Positions 1-9,390 of a stretch of DNA of 64,000 bases are shown in pieces; the stretch's first letter is position 1, and the number at the start of each line of letters is the position of its first letter. Origin of the DNA: Aeriscardovia sp. (GTDB lineage Bacteria > Actinomycetota > Actinomycetes > Actinomycetales > Bifidobacteriaceae); the NCBI GenBank assembly GCA_017405305.1, contig JAFRAT010000009.1, forward strand, positions 186,001 through 250,000, in the 5' to 3' direction. The notes beneath the pieces are model-generated. The model ran no database searches, was not told where the DNA came from, and worked only from the letters and a program-made list of their open reading frames with translations. A program made the translations under genes and the position numbers.

Positions 1-70
1 CGCTCATGAGAAGGACGCTTGTCGTCGCGATGGCGGCGAGCGCCGTGATTTTCTTCTGGAAACGACCCAT
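1..70 (-). CDS. N-terminus of an exported protein, partial (signal peptide only)
   Basis: An ATG at position 70 reads leftwards off the window edge. Directly upstream is a strong ribosome binding site (AGGAGG, about 5 bases before the ATG). The 23 visible residues are MGRFQKKITALAAIATTSVLL followed by Met-Ser: a basic start, then a hydrophobic run. That is a classic Sec signal peptide. The final LLMS could be the beginning of a lipobox, which would make this a lipoprotein such as a solute-binding protein, but the cysteine would lie outside the window. The mature part is not visible, so no function is assigned. Confidence 0.6.
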   Translation of the reverse strand, partial: MGRFQKKITALAAIATTSVLLMS

Positions 71-152
71 CGCACCTCCTGGCCTTGGCCCGTGCCGGGC
101 GTCGGCCGGAAACAGGCCGTCGCCCGCGGGCGGAAAACGGTATGGAAATATG

Positions 153-181
153 AAAAAAGGCTTCGAGAAATTCTCGAAGCC
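153..181 (-). terminator. Rho-independent terminator of tRNA-Ala
   Basis: A perfect 10-bp stem (159-168 with 172-181) and a 3-base loop are followed on the minus strand by six T residues (153-158). It lies 8 bases beyond the 3' end of the tRNA gene. Confidence 0.85.
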
Positions 182-188
182 CTGTCCG

Positions 189-261
189 TGGAGCTAGGGG
201 GATTCGAACCCCCGACCCCCTCCATGCCATGGAGATGCGCTACCAGCTGCGCCATAGCCCC
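189..261 (-). tRNA. tRNA-Ala (anticodon GGC)
   Basis: This 73-nt sequence folds as a full cloverleaf. It has a 7-bp acceptor stem (GGGGCTA with TAGCTCC, one G-U), a D stem GCGC/GCGC, an anticodon stem TCTCC/GGAGG with loop ATGGCAT, and a T stem-loop containing TTCGAAT. The anticodon is GGC, which reads Ala GCC and GCT codons. CCA is not encoded. Confidence 0.95.
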
Positions 262-363
262 GGGTAAAAGCTCTATGAGTGTAGCATGGGCTTCCCTGAG
301 GGGGCAACCATCGGCGTGTCGGCTGGCTCCGCGCGACGGCTATGCCCCCGCAAAACCGTTCCG

Positions 364-1731
364 TTACTGGGCTGAGCCGGGCGAACCGCTCGTCTGCACG
401 TTTCCCGTTGTCGAGCTGGTGCCGGCCTCCGACGCATTCTTCTTCCGGTTTGAATCGGAGGAGCTGGAATCCGAGGACCCTGTCGAGGAGCCGGACTCCT
501 GCGAACCCGTTGTCGAGTCGTCGTTCTGCTTCTGCGAGGGGGATCCGGTCGCCGGCGCGGATGAGGGGGATCCGGTCGTGTCTGTCTTGTTCGCCGGCTG
601 CTGCGAAGCTGAACCGGTTGAACCGGTGGCTGCGGAGGATCCGGTCGTGTCTGTCTGGTTCGTTGTCGAGCTGGTGCCGGCCTCCGACGCATTCTTCTTC
701 CGGTTTGAATCGGAGGAGCTGGAATCCGAGGACCCTGCCGAGGAGCCGGACTCCTGCGAACCCGTTGTCGAGTCGTCGTTCTGCTTCTGCGAGGGGGATC
801 CGGTCGCCGGCGCGGAACCGTCGGACGGACCGCCGCCGACCTGTTTCTTCACGGTTTTCGCGGTGGAGACGGCGTCGCGGACGATGGTGTCCGTGCCCTG
901 GCCGTGGGTGGCCAGCATGATGACGCCGCTGACGACGCCTAGCGCGAGCAGCGCGGAGACGATGGCGACGAGCACGACCTTACGGCCCGTTGGCATCCCG
1001 GCTTTCCGGCTTCGCTTCCCCACGTGCGAACCGCGCAACGCGCTGCCTCGGACGGCCTGGGACCGGGCGGACCGGGATCCGGCCGACGCGGCGGGCATGG
1101 CGGAAGCCCGGCCGTCGGCGGCGCGGCGGACGCCGCCCTGGCCGTTCCGCCCGCTGTCCGGCATGCCCGAGCCTGGAACCACGTTGCTGAAAATGTCCGT
1201 TGCCGGACGGACTGTGCCGGACATTCGGCCGTCAGACGTCTGCGTGCCGGGTATGGCGGTCGAGGAGCCGGACGCCGAACGGCCGACGCGGCGGGCCATG
1301 CCGGCGGACCTGGCCGAACGGCCTTGGCCGAAGGGCCCGTCGTCGGAGCCACGGTCGTCATAACCGGGTTCGGCAGCATCCGAATCGTTATCGCTGAACT
1401 TGTTTTTCACGTGCTTCGATGATTCGTCGAGCACGTTGCGGTACAGCTGCGACGTGACGGTGGAGATGATCGACGCGAGCGCTGCGCCGATGATGGATCC
1501 AGCGAGGCCGATCTTCGCCGACAGCAGGAACACGGTGATGGCCGATAGCCCTGACGCGATGATCTGCGCCCAGGAAATGTCCTTGAAGAACTTTTTCAGT
1601 CCCCGCTGTTCCCGCTGATCATTGTCCTGCTGTCCCTGCTGCGCTGGGCCTCTCCGCGGCTGGTACTGCGGCGATCCGGACGACGAGCGTCCGACGCCAC
1701 CGGCCGCGCTGCGACTCTGACGGCTGTTCAC
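364..1731 (-). CDS. Membrane protein with a repeated Ser/Thr-rich C-terminal tail
   Basis: The protein has 455 residues and starts at a GTG with a good ribosome binding site (GGAAGGG, 4 bases upstream). An N-terminal Gln/Arg-rich stretch is followed by two hydrophobic segments (about residues 54-72 and 75-95), a polar linker, and a third membrane segment (about 248-272). The last ~180 residues are almost entirely Ser, Thr, Gly, Asp and Asn, contain two near-identical copies of a ~50-residue unit, and probably face outward. The gene starts 34 bases after the histidine phosphatase stop and is probably the last gene of the glmU operon. I do not recognise the family; a cell-surface role is inference from composition only. 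Confidence 0.8.
   Translation of the reverse strand: MNSRQSRSAAGGVGRSSSGSPQYQPRRGPAQQGQQDNDQREQRGLKKFFKDISWAQIIASGLSAITVFLLSAKIGLAGSIIGAALASIISTVTSQLYRNVLDESSKHVKNKFSDNDSDAAEPGYDDRGSDDGPFGQGRSARSAGMARRVGRSASGSSTAIPGTQTSDGRMSGTVRPATDIFSNVVPGSGMPDSGRNGQGGVRRAADGRASAMPAASAGSRSARSQAVRGSALRGSHVGKRSRKAGMPTGRKVVLVAIVSALLALGVVSGVIMLATHGQGTDTIVRDAVSTAKTVKKQVGGGPSDGSAPATGSPSQKQNDDSTTGSQESGSSAGSSDSSSSDSNRKKNASEAGTSSTTNQTDTTGSSAATGSTGSASQQPANKTDTTGSPSSAPATGSPSQKQNDDSTTGSQESGSSTGSSDSSSSDSNRKKNASEAGTSSTTGNVQTSGSPGSAQ
407..561 (-). repeat. 155-bp in-frame direct repeat, copy 1
   Basis: It matches 662-816 almost base for base. The offset is 255 bp (85 codons), so both copies are read in the same frame of the Ser-rich tail. 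Such a repeat can expand or contract by recombination. Confidence 0.9.
662..816 (-). repeat. 155-bp in-frame direct repeat, copy 2
   Basis: Second copy of the repeat at 407-561. The only difference I noticed is a T/C change (ccctgtcgag versus ccctgccgag). Confidence 0.9.
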
Positions 1732-1765
1732 GATACCCTTCCGTTACGCTTGGCGACGGTCTTGC

Positions 1766-2638
1766 TCAGGCCTCTTCCTTGTTGTCTTTCCTGGTGTTTT
1801 CGTCCTTGTTCCAGTCCAGCTCGCGGGCGATGGCCGGACCTTCGTTATAGTCCTGCAGGCTCCAGGTCATGCGCCCGGAGCGGTGCGGCGTGGGGACCAT
1901 GACGGCCCAGAAGGCGTTGTCCATCGGCAGCAGCCCCTGGAATGTGTCGACGGGATCGGTCCCGCGATGGCCCAGCAGGTAGTTGATCATCTGGGAGATG
2001 GCGGAGCCGTGGGAGAACACGTACAGGTCGGTGTCGGGCATGCAGCGTCTGGCCCACTCCAGGACCGTTCGCGCGCCGCGCTCGCCCACGTGGGGCTTGG
2101 GTTCAACGCCGAACTGCAGCTCGGAGCCGTCGTTGTCGAGCCAGCCGCGGACGGCCTCGGGGTACATGCGCAGCAGGTCCTCGACACGGCGGCCTTCCCA
2201 GTCGCCGAAGCCGCGTTCGCGCAAGCGGGCGTCGCCGTGGACCTCCAGACCCAGCGGATCGGCGAAGGCGTGGGCTGTCTCCATCGCGCGCGACAGGTCC
2301 GAAGCGATGACCACCTGGCGCGTCGACCGGCATGACCCGCCGTACATGGACGACGCGAGGCGCTCGACGAACAGGGACCGCAGCGCGCTGGACGTTTGGG
2401 CGGCCTGCCACCGGCCGTGGTCGTTGAGCGGCACGTCCGTGGCGCCTTGGATGATCCCGGCGGAGTTGCCGCTCGTCTGTCCGTGGCGCACGAAAATCAC
2501 GCGGCGCGGCAGCCTGACCGATGCCATGTCGATGCCCAGCGCGCGGGACGCCGACTCCCTGCCGCGGCGGACGGCGTGCAGGCCGCGCTGCTCCTGGCCG
2601 CCGTGTCCGTCTTTCCGCTGTTCCTGCCTGCTGTCCAT
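1766..2638 (-). CDS. Histidine phosphatase family protein (phosphoglycerate mutase-like)
   Basis: The protein has 290 residues. The catalytic RHG motif lies in VIFVRHGQTSGN near residue 50. A second conserved His lies in VFSHGSAI late in the protein, and the conserved Glu region lies in RERGFGDWEG. This is the two-histidine phosphatase superfamily; whether it acts on phosphoglycerate or another phosphomonoester cannot be told. The gene starts 4 bases after the rsfS stop, so the two are translationally linked. The first ~40 residues are polar and may be dispensable; a second possible start lies at MASVRLPRR. Confidence 0.85.
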   Translation of the reverse strand: MDSRQEQRKDGHGGQEQRGLHAVRRGRESASRALGIDMASVRLPRRVIFVRHGQTSGNSAGIIQGATDVPLNDHGRWQAAQTSSALRSLFVERLASSMYGGSCRSTRQVVIASDLSRAMETAHAFADPLGLEVHGDARLRERGFGDWEGRRVEDLLRMYPEAVRGWLDNDGSELQFGVEPKPHVGERGARTVLEWARRCMPDTDLYVFSHGSAISQMINYLLGHRGTDPVDTFQGLLPMDNAFWAVMVPTPHRSGRMTWSLQDYNEGPAIARELDWNKDENTRKDNKEEA

Positions 2639-2642
2639 GGCC

Positions 2643-3020
2643 TCATGCCTCCGCCGGCTTGTCCAAAGCGATGTCGAGGCGCGGACAGTCGGCCCACAGT
2701 TTTTCGAGGGCGTAGAACTCGCGGGACTCGTCGGTCATGACGTGCACGACGAAATCGTCGAAGTCCAGCAGCACCCACGTGGCCTCCTCCAGGCCTTCGC
2801 GGGACTCGGGCTTGCGCCGGCACCGCAGGAACAGCCGTTTCTCTATCTCCTCGGCGATGGCCAGCACCTGGCGCGGGTTGCTGGCACCCGCGATGAGGAA
2901 CGCGTCCGCCACCACCAGGGTTTCGGAGACATCGATAGCGACGATGTCCTCGGCTTTCATGTCGTTCGCCGCGTTCGCCGCGATGCCCAGGCATTCGATG
3001 ACTTCCTTCGTCGCACTCAC
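2643..3020 (-). CDS. rsfS: Ribosomal silencing factor RsfS
   Basis: The 125-residue protein has the RsfS/Iojap family pattern: an AxxKAEDIVAIDVSE segment near residue 20, then SNPRQVLAIAEEIE, WVLLDFDDFVVHVM and REFYALEKLWAD. The family binds ribosomal protein uL14 and blocks subunit joining when nutrients are low. Its start codon overlaps the glmU stop by 4 bases (ATGA). It sits between glmU and a histidine phosphatase, an arrangement I recall from bifidobacteria. Confidence 0.93.
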   Translation of the reverse strand: MSATKEVIECLGIAANAANDMKAEDIVAIDVSETLVVADAFLIAGASNPRQVLAIAEEIEKRLFLRCRRKPESREGLEEATWVLLDFDDFVVHVMTDESREFYALEKLWADCPRLDIALDKPAEA

Positions 3021-4465
3021 CGTGCGCCTCCTTTGTTGTCTTTCTCATTGTTGTCCCGCGAGCTGGCCGGACGTTGGGATTTCGGAGTCCAGTACCTGAC
3101 CTCATGCTGCGTGTTTTCGGAATATGCCAGGGAACCCCGGTGCACGTAGTGGCGGATGACCGCGCCCGCGCCTGTCGTTACGCCGTCGGCCACTTCGACT
3201 GGGGCGACGAGCATGTTATCGACGCCGATGTGGACGTCCGAGCCGATCTTCGTCGGGTTCTTGTGTTTGCCGTCATAGTTCGCCGTGATGGTGCCACCGC
3301 CGATGTTGGTGTGGTCGCCGATCGTGGTGTCGCCGATGTAGCTCAGATGCGGCACCTTCGTGCCGTCGCCAATCGTCGACTTCTTCATCTCCACGCAGGT
3401 GCCCTGTTTGGCGCCGCCGCCCAGCACGCAACCCGGGCGCATGTAGGAGAACGGGCCGACCTCGGCGCGCGGGCCGACGACGCTATTCTGCATGAGCGCG
3501 CGGTGGATGCGCGCGTCCTGGCCGACCTTCATGTCCACCAGCTCCACGTCTGGTCCGATGACCGTGCCCTCGCCCACGACCGTGCGGCCGCGCAGGAACG
3601 TGTTCGGCAGCAGTTCGACGTCGCGCGCCAGGCGCACATCGTCATCGATCCATGTGGTGTCCGGGTCGAGGATGCTGACTCCTTCGCGCATCCAACGCTC
3701 GCACACGCGGCGGTTGTGGGCTTTGGCCAGGCGTGTCAGCTGCACACGGTCGTTGACGCCCTCGACGGCCAGGGGATCCGGCGCGGCGAACGCGCCCACA
3801 CGGCCGTAGTTGCCAGCGAACTCGATGGCGTCGGTCAGGTAGAACTCGTTCTGGTCGTTCTGAGAATCGAGATTGGCAATAGCCTGCGCCAGCACGGATG
3901 TCTGGAACACGTACACGGAGGTATTCACCTCGCGGATGGCGCGCTGCGCATCGGTGGCATCGCGCTCTTCCACGATCTTCTCGACGGAGCCATCGGCGCC
4001 GCGCACGACGCGCCCGTAGCCGAACGGGCTGTCCAGCACAGTCGTCAGCACAGTGGCCACGGCACCGGAACGCTCGTGGGCGTCCATGAGGCTGGAGAGC
4101 GTGGACGCATCCAGCAGCGGCATGTCCCCAGCGGCGATGAGCACGGAGCCATCGCCCCGCGGATCGATGGCGGCGATGTCGCCGGCTAGCCGGGACATAG
4201 CGCACTGCACGGCACGCCCGGTTCCCGGGATCTCGTCTTGTTCGACTATGACGGCTTTCGGGAACGCGCGCAGAGCCTCGGCCTCCACCTGGTCCTTGCC
4301 ATAACGGACCACGACCGACAGGATTTTCGGGTTCGCCGCGCCGACGGCCGATATCACGCGGTTGAGGAAGGTCCTGCCGCCCAGCGTGAACAGCGTTTTC
4401 GGCCTGCGGGACTTCATGCGCGTCCCCTCGCCAGCCGCCAGGATGATCGCCGAATCCAGAGACAT
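3017..4465 (-). CDS. glmU: Bifunctional GlmU (GlcN-1-P acetyltransferase / GlcNAc-1-P uridylyltransferase)
   Basis: GlmU makes UDP-GlcNAc for peptidoglycan. The N-terminus AIILAAGEGTRMKS is the nucleotidyltransferase signature, and the C-terminal half is a hexapeptide left-handed beta helix ending near GGGTITANYDGKHK and TTGAGAVI. I chose the ATG at 4465 because a GGAAGG box lies about 9 bases upstream and the signature begins at residue 6; the longer open frame to 4597 adds an unrelated Arg-rich tail. The resulting 482 residues are slightly longer than the usual ~455. It is the first gene of the operon continuing into rsfS. Confidence 0.95.
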   Translation of the reverse strand: MSLDSAIILAAGEGTRMKSRRPKTLFTLGGRTFLNRVISAVGAANPKILSVVVRYGKDQVEAEALRAFPKAVIVEQDEIPGTGRAVQCAMSRLAGDIAAIDPRGDGSVLIAAGDMPLLDASTLSSLMDAHERSGAVATVLTTVLDSPFGYGRVVRGADGSVEKIVEERDATDAQRAIREVNTSVYVFQTSVLAQAIANLDSQNDQNEFYLTDAIEFAGNYGRVGAFAAPDPLAVEGVNDRVQLTRLAKAHNRRVCERWMREGVSILDPDTTWIDDDVRLARDVELLPNTFLRGRTVVGEGTVIGPDVELVDMKVGQDARIHRALMQNSVVGPRAEVGPFSYMRPGCVLGGGAKQGTCVEMKKSTIGDGTKVPHLSYIGDTTIGDHTNIGGGTITANYDGKHKNPTKIGSDVHIGVDNMLVAPVEVADGVTTGAGAVIRHYVHRGSLAYSENTQHEVRYWTPKSQRPASSRDNNEKDNKGGAR

Positions 4466-4604
4466 TGCCACCGCTTCCTTCCACGACCGGCGCCGCGGCC
4501 AACGGCGCACGGAGCTACGACATTGGGTTGTTGCCTCCAGCCTAAACGGGCGCGGCCGGCCGACAAACTCTCCGCCGGCAATCTCAGCAATAAACACAAA
4601 TGCG

Positions 4605-7449
4605 CTATTCCGTCAGCCGTCGGTAGTTTCCGAAAAGCAAATCCAAACGGGCGTTGTCGGCGGCCTCGCCATCGCCCAAGTACTTCGGCGCTCCGAAAGC
4701 GGCGTCGACCAGCTTGTCAAGCTTTTTATGCGCCGCCATAAGATCTCGCTCAGGCGTCAACGAATCGTACATGTCTGCCAATGCCTCGTCGGCATGCCTG
4801 GACCGAACCTCGAGGATCGTTTTCGCCGCGGCGCAAATTTCAGAGCGTAGGTCTTCACCAACTTTTGGCAGCGGCAAATTGTTCCAGACTATCGTGTCCG
4901 AAAAACGATAGCCGTTTCCCAATCGTCCGCCGACAGCGGCCTGCCAGACGATGAACATCCTGGATTCGATGATGCCAAAACTGAAGCAATCCGGATCCGA
5001 ACACGTGAAAATCGCATTGCTGGCGATGGTGTCAGACCCGCACCAAGCGCAAGTCATGTATTTTCTTCCACTGGAAAAATGGCTGGGAATAGCCAGATAG
5101 TTGCCTTCCGGCTGTCGGATTTCCTGGAACAGCCACGCGCTTTCAGCGCCATCACGGGTGGCTTGCTTCGTGGAAGCGAGACGCATCTCTCTGGTCTTGC
5201 TGACTCGTTCCCGCAAAAACTTCGACATCCTCAGATCTTTGCTGTCCGCATCAACCAGCCACAGGCACCATTCGTCTTTGCCATTGATGAGTTCCTCGCT
5301 CCCGCAGTACTTCCGGACGTATTTACTGGCAATCGGATCAGCTTCCGCTTCGGACCTGTCGGCCTCTGTCTTCAGCAAAAGATTGCCGCCGTCCACCGGT
5401 TTTGAACCGTAATTGGCAATATCCAAGTCGACGGCCAAAGGACTGGTCCTCTTTGAAACGAAGCAATCATCCGCTGGCAGAAGGTACGCGTTGATGTATT
5501 CCGGAGTGGAAAGCCGCGGTTCGCTTGACGGCGTCTCGTAGCTGTACAACCGGCAACCGTGGCCCTTTGCGTTCGTCATGCCGATAACGACGACGAACAC
5601 ATGCGCGGTATCGGTGGACTGCGCCGTCCATTCGAATGTCTGATGGGCGAATTCAATGCTCCAGCCTTCGGAAAACAGCGGCCGGAAAAGCGCCGCCACG
5701 GGCTGGCCTTGCGTCAAAGAGTTCGTCGACACGAACGCGAAACGCTTGTCTTCGCCATCGGAGAGATAATCGGCCGCTTTGAAATACCAGCCCGCCGCAT
5801 AGTCCAGGTATCCGTTCCAGCGATCCCCGCAAGCCGCTCTCATGTCAGCCGTCTGATCATGAGACTTGGTGTACTGTCCGACGAACGGCGGGTTGCCCAT
5901 CACGTAGGAACACTCATTGGCGGGCAGGAGTTTGTTCCAGTCGTAGCGCAGGGCGTTGGCTTCGACGATGTGTCCTGTGTCTTCCAAAGGCAACCGCGGC
6001 AGGCGACCTTGCAGAATGGACTCAGTAATGTCGTAGGACTGCTGCTCGGCAATCCACAGAGCTGTTCTGGCGACAGCGCAAGCGAAACCGTTGATTTCGA
6101 TTCCGTAGAACTGGTCCAGCGAGACAAGGACAGGGTCGTCCAGTCCGCCACCGAGGCTCATTTCGCCCTGCCCTGCTTTTTCATGTCGCAGTGCCTCGTT
6201 CTCCAACCGTCGCAGAGAGATATACGTTTCCGTCAGGAAGTTGCCAGAACCGCAGGCGGGATCGAGGAAACGCAGATTTCCCAGATCTTCGCGGTATTTT
6301 CTGTAGGCCTTGATCCGTTTTGCTTGCAAATCGCGGCCAACAGAATCATGGAAATCCCTGTTCTCCAAATCGTGGAGCTTGGTCGTTAAATTGTCGAGGA
6401 ACAACGGATTGATGACTTTATGGATGTTCTCCACGCTGGTGTAGTGCATACCACCGGAACGCCGCTGTCGGTGTGACAAAGTCTCCTCCATGAGGCTACC
6501 GAACACGACCGGCGACACCGGACGCCAATCGAAATTGTTTCCGGAGTCCAGCAGAGCCAAGCGTGTTTCTTCCGTGATTTGGGGAATGCGGATCTCGTCT
6601 TTGAAAAGCCCCCCCCCCCATGTATGGGAACCCCTGCAGCCGTTGCGGAATATTGCGGCGGCGTTTGTCGGACGTATCGAGCAAACGCATCAAATCACGG
6701 AGACGGCCGAAATCGCCGCCCATCTCATCGGCCGGCGTATCCTCGATCCATCGGGTGAACCGTTTCGGCTCGCCGAGAAGATCAGCGTCTTCTGCGTAAA
6801 ACAGGAAAACGAGCCGGACCGTCAGCTTAGCGGAATCGGTATGGTCTTGCTCCAAATCCATGCTGTCCTGCTGATAGGAGTCCCACAGCGAGTTATGGAT
6901 TTTGGCAACCAGCCGCGCCGCTGTGAAATCGACTTCTTCCTCGTGGTGGATCTCATGGATGCCAGGCCGCAGCAGGCTCTGGAAGAAGTCGAGATGCTTC
7001 GGCAGCTCTGATAACGGAAACTCCTTCATCGGCTTCCCCGTGGCACGGGCGTCTTTGTTCAGATCGTAGAAACGAAAGCTATGGAAATTGCTGGTGCAGA
7101 CAATCGTTGGTTTCTCGTCGGCCAGCAGACCTGTGACGTAATCGATGGCTTGCTGGACCGGCGTCTTCAGAACGCCTTGCCGTTTCTCCGGCTTATCGAG
7201 ATCGACGGAACTCCCTTTTTGCTCGACCAGAAAATGACAGGGGACGCTGAGGACGTCGATACGACCGTTGTTCTTTCCCGTGGCTGTATCGGAGTCATGC
7301 TCGTAATCAAAGATCTCGTCGGAATCGGCACCTACCAACGAAGCCAAACCATCCCAGAACTGAGCGGTATGACCTTCCTCGCGGACTTCCCCGGACCATT
7401 TGCTGATGAATCGTTGAACAAGCCTCATATCATACATGCCATACGCCAT
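4605..7449 (-). pseudogene. MmeI-type restriction-modification gene, out of frame at a G11 tract (likely phase-variable, OFF)
   Basis: Two adjacent open frames together make one ~948-residue protein, close to MmeI (919). The first (7449 to ~6620) carries the nuclease motif D-x10-E-Q-K in DVLSVPCHFLVEQKG and a helical spacer domain. The second (from ~6608 to 4605) carries the N6-adenine methylase motifs DPACGSGNFL and NPPFVG, then a target-recognition region and an MmeI-like C-terminus. They are separated by a run of 11 G on the coding strand (6609-6619). With 10 G the reading is Met-Gly-Gly-Gly-Leu-Phe-Lys-Asp-Glu and the frame is restored; with 11 G translation runs into a stop at 6496. The gene is less G+C-rich than its neighbours, which suggests transfer. 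No other lesion was seen. Confidence 0.88.
6609..6619 (-). repeat. Homopolymer tract (C11 on +, G11 on coding strand)
   Basis: It lies exactly at the break between the nuclease/spacer and methylase halves of the MmeI-type gene. Loss of one base restores one continuous reading frame. Homopolymers of this length are typical slipped-strand switches, but are also error-prone in sequencing. Confidence 0.85.
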
Positions 7450-8155
7450 GCTTCAATTCTTGCATTCAGCTTGCTGTCAGTAAACAGCAGGACATGTCAT
7501 CAGGCTGGCTGACAAGGCAGTGCTGCGCCATACACAACGAACGCGAACGTCGCCGCTGATTTTCTGATTTTGTTTTATGCAGTCCTTCAGCAGCGATTTC
7601 CGGGAATAGGCGCACGATTCGCACAGCCTCGCTATTATGCCGTTTGCGCTGACCGCAGCAGCCGAGGATACGCTTGTATCGTGCGCACAGGGAAAGAACT
7701 CCGTCGGTTCCTGTCAGGAACTTTTTGCCGAACCGCGGGCATTTTCCTCCGCGCCTCAACGGACTTAGAAACCGGTATCCACTCCACGGCACACGAATCG
7801 ATGCCCTGTTCCGTCCGGGAACCGTAAAAACCATTTCGAGACTTTCCCCATGCCCCCCCTACGCGCTGGCCCCAAGGCTATCCGATGACCATTGCAGCCG
7901 CGTTCCCGCCCTGCATCAAAGGCCAACAAAGAAAGCATGCGCCCCCGCCTGCCAGCAAGGAACGCCTGCTTTCTGGACCCATCTGACGGTGCGGCAGACA
8001 GGGCCTGGCAAAGCAGCAAAGCGCCAACCACGCCCGTGTACGCGTCCGCGCAGCGCAGCGCGCAACCAGGCGCCTTGCGAGCTGTCGGATGACAGCCAGA
8101 CTCCATGCCGGAGTCCCACGCCGCGAACACAGAGCTTTTCTTACTGGTTCCCGGT
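7450..8155. other. Intergenic stretch, nothing recognised
   Basis: About 700 bases between the MmeI-type gene and the acidic membrane protein gene. Several overlapping open frames exist on both strands, the longest being 7466-7834 and 7765-8130 on the minus strand. None has a convincing start, family motif or partner. It may hold decayed coding sequence or the MmeI gene promoter. Confidence 0.4.
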
Positions 8156-8695
8156 TCACTTCTCCTTGACGCGGCCCAGGATCGCGACGCAGATGGCTCC
8201 GATGAGGCCGCACACGAGCACGAGGCAGCCGCCTGACAACAGCAGGATCTTCCAGACGTTGCGCGCGACGAGGCCGATCAGCAGCACAACGAGGCCGACA
8301 GCGGCGAGAATCAGCAGTCCTTTGACGAACGGACGGCGGCGGGATGTCGCGTCGTCGGCACCATCGGCATCGGATTCGCCGGCGGCGTCCAAAGCGCCGC
8401 TGAACTCGTCCATCGCGCTTGCGCTTTCCGAAACATCGACGCCGTCATCGGCAGCGTCCTCCTCGGTGGATTCGGCGGTCTCAGCGTCTTTAGCGGCGTC
8501 TGAACCGGCGTGTGTCATGCTTTCCAGGCCGCTTAGACCCACTCCGTCCAAATCCAAACCGGTCGTGTCGAGGCCGTTCGCGTCGCTGAAAAGCAGATCA
8601 GCGCCATCGAAACCAGCATCGGCAGCAACGTCCCCGGCGGCTGCCTTGTTCTCGTCGTTGTCGTTTACCGTTGCGTCATCCCATTCATCAGTCAT
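8156..8695 (-). CDS. Small membrane protein with a long acidic N-terminus
   Basis: The protein has 179 residues. The first ~115 are very rich in Asp, Ala, Glu and Gly with no basic cluster. A basic RRRPFVKG boundary follows, then two hydrophobic segments (about 125-145 and 150-172), ending in a short basic tail. The positive-inside pattern suggests that the acidic part and the C-terminus are cytoplasmic. I do not recognise a family. It stands alone between the accessory MmeI locus and decayed sequence. Confidence 0.7.
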   Translation of the reverse strand: MTDEWDDATVNDNDENKAAAGDVAADAGFDGADLLFSDANGLDTTGLDLDGVGLSGLESMTHAGSDAAKDAETAESTEEDAADDGVDVSESASAMDEFSGALDAAGESDADGADDATSRRRPFVKGLLILAAVGLVVLLIGLVARNVWKILLLSGGCLVLVCGLIGAICVAILGRVKEK

Positions 8696-8809
8696 CGCCG
8701 TAAGCCTACCGCATCGGCTTGAATCCTGTCGGAAAGAAAGCGGAACAGCGTCTCAAACACCACCGGCAAGCTTTGATCCGGCTTCGCAATCATTCCCGAG
8801 GAAGCGGGC

Positions 8810-9235
8810 CGGATCCTCCTGTTGTCATGTCTTTGCAAACGACGAACTCGATCAGCAAACACACCGCTTCGTCTTCGGCTTCGGTCAAGTCATGACCGTC
8901 GAGAACGAATGCTTCATCCCGAGAAGCGTCAAGGCGGGCACGATAGCGATCCTTTTGTTCCCGTCCGACAGGCGTGGGCCTTGGCGAGACGCATGGGAGG
9001 AACGCCGCGCATATAGTCTGTTCGACGCCCCTCCACTGTTGCGCGAGGACGCGGAACCGGACGCTGCGATCACGATTGCAGGGTTTGCCATGATGGCGTT
9101 CATGAAGTCCTGCGCTTCGTTCATGGACGTGGATTCCACCGGTGTTTTCATTCATGCCGCCTCCAGCGGCTTGAGCGCGTTCTTCCATTGTCCGCGCACC
9201 TGGCTGGCCGAAACGGCGAACGAGGCGCCAATCAA
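8810..9235 (-). pseudogene. Decayed Doc/Fic-like toxin gene with possible antitoxin remnant
   Basis: On the minus strand a short stretch reads FAVSASQVRGQWKNALKPLE (from ~9235 to a stop near 9153). This resembles a Phd-type antitoxin N-terminus. Just downstream, a second frame contains LSDGNKRIAIVPALTLLGM, which matches the Fic/Doc core (D/G-x-GNKR-T). The frame then shifts and continues as EAFVLDGHDLTEAEDEAVCL, like the C-terminal helix of Doc. The usual HPF before the loop is missing. I read this as remnants of a phd-doc type module. The antitoxin part is the weaker identification. Confidence 0.4.
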
Positions 9236-9390
9236 CATGGGAAAGGATTCTGATCGTCGGAGTCGGGCACGTTGTTCTCCGTCAGGATACGGCGAGCGCG
9301 TTCCCTTGCCGCGTTCCACGCGCTTCTGGAACGTTCCGCCTATCGGCCGATGCGCCGCGCCGCGCGCTCCCCGGATGGCATGTCCCGCTC

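Noticed and set aside
407-816. Possible CRISPR or tandem-repeat array in the first kilobase
   Set aside because: There are only two 155-bp copies, in frame within a coding sequence; no short regular repeats with unique spacers were seen anywhere in the window.
92-1363. Long plus-strand ORF of 423 codons
   Set aside because: It runs antisense to the Ser-rich membrane protein and through the tRNA-Ala gene; it reflects high-GC composition and the repeats, with no ribosome binding site or family motif.
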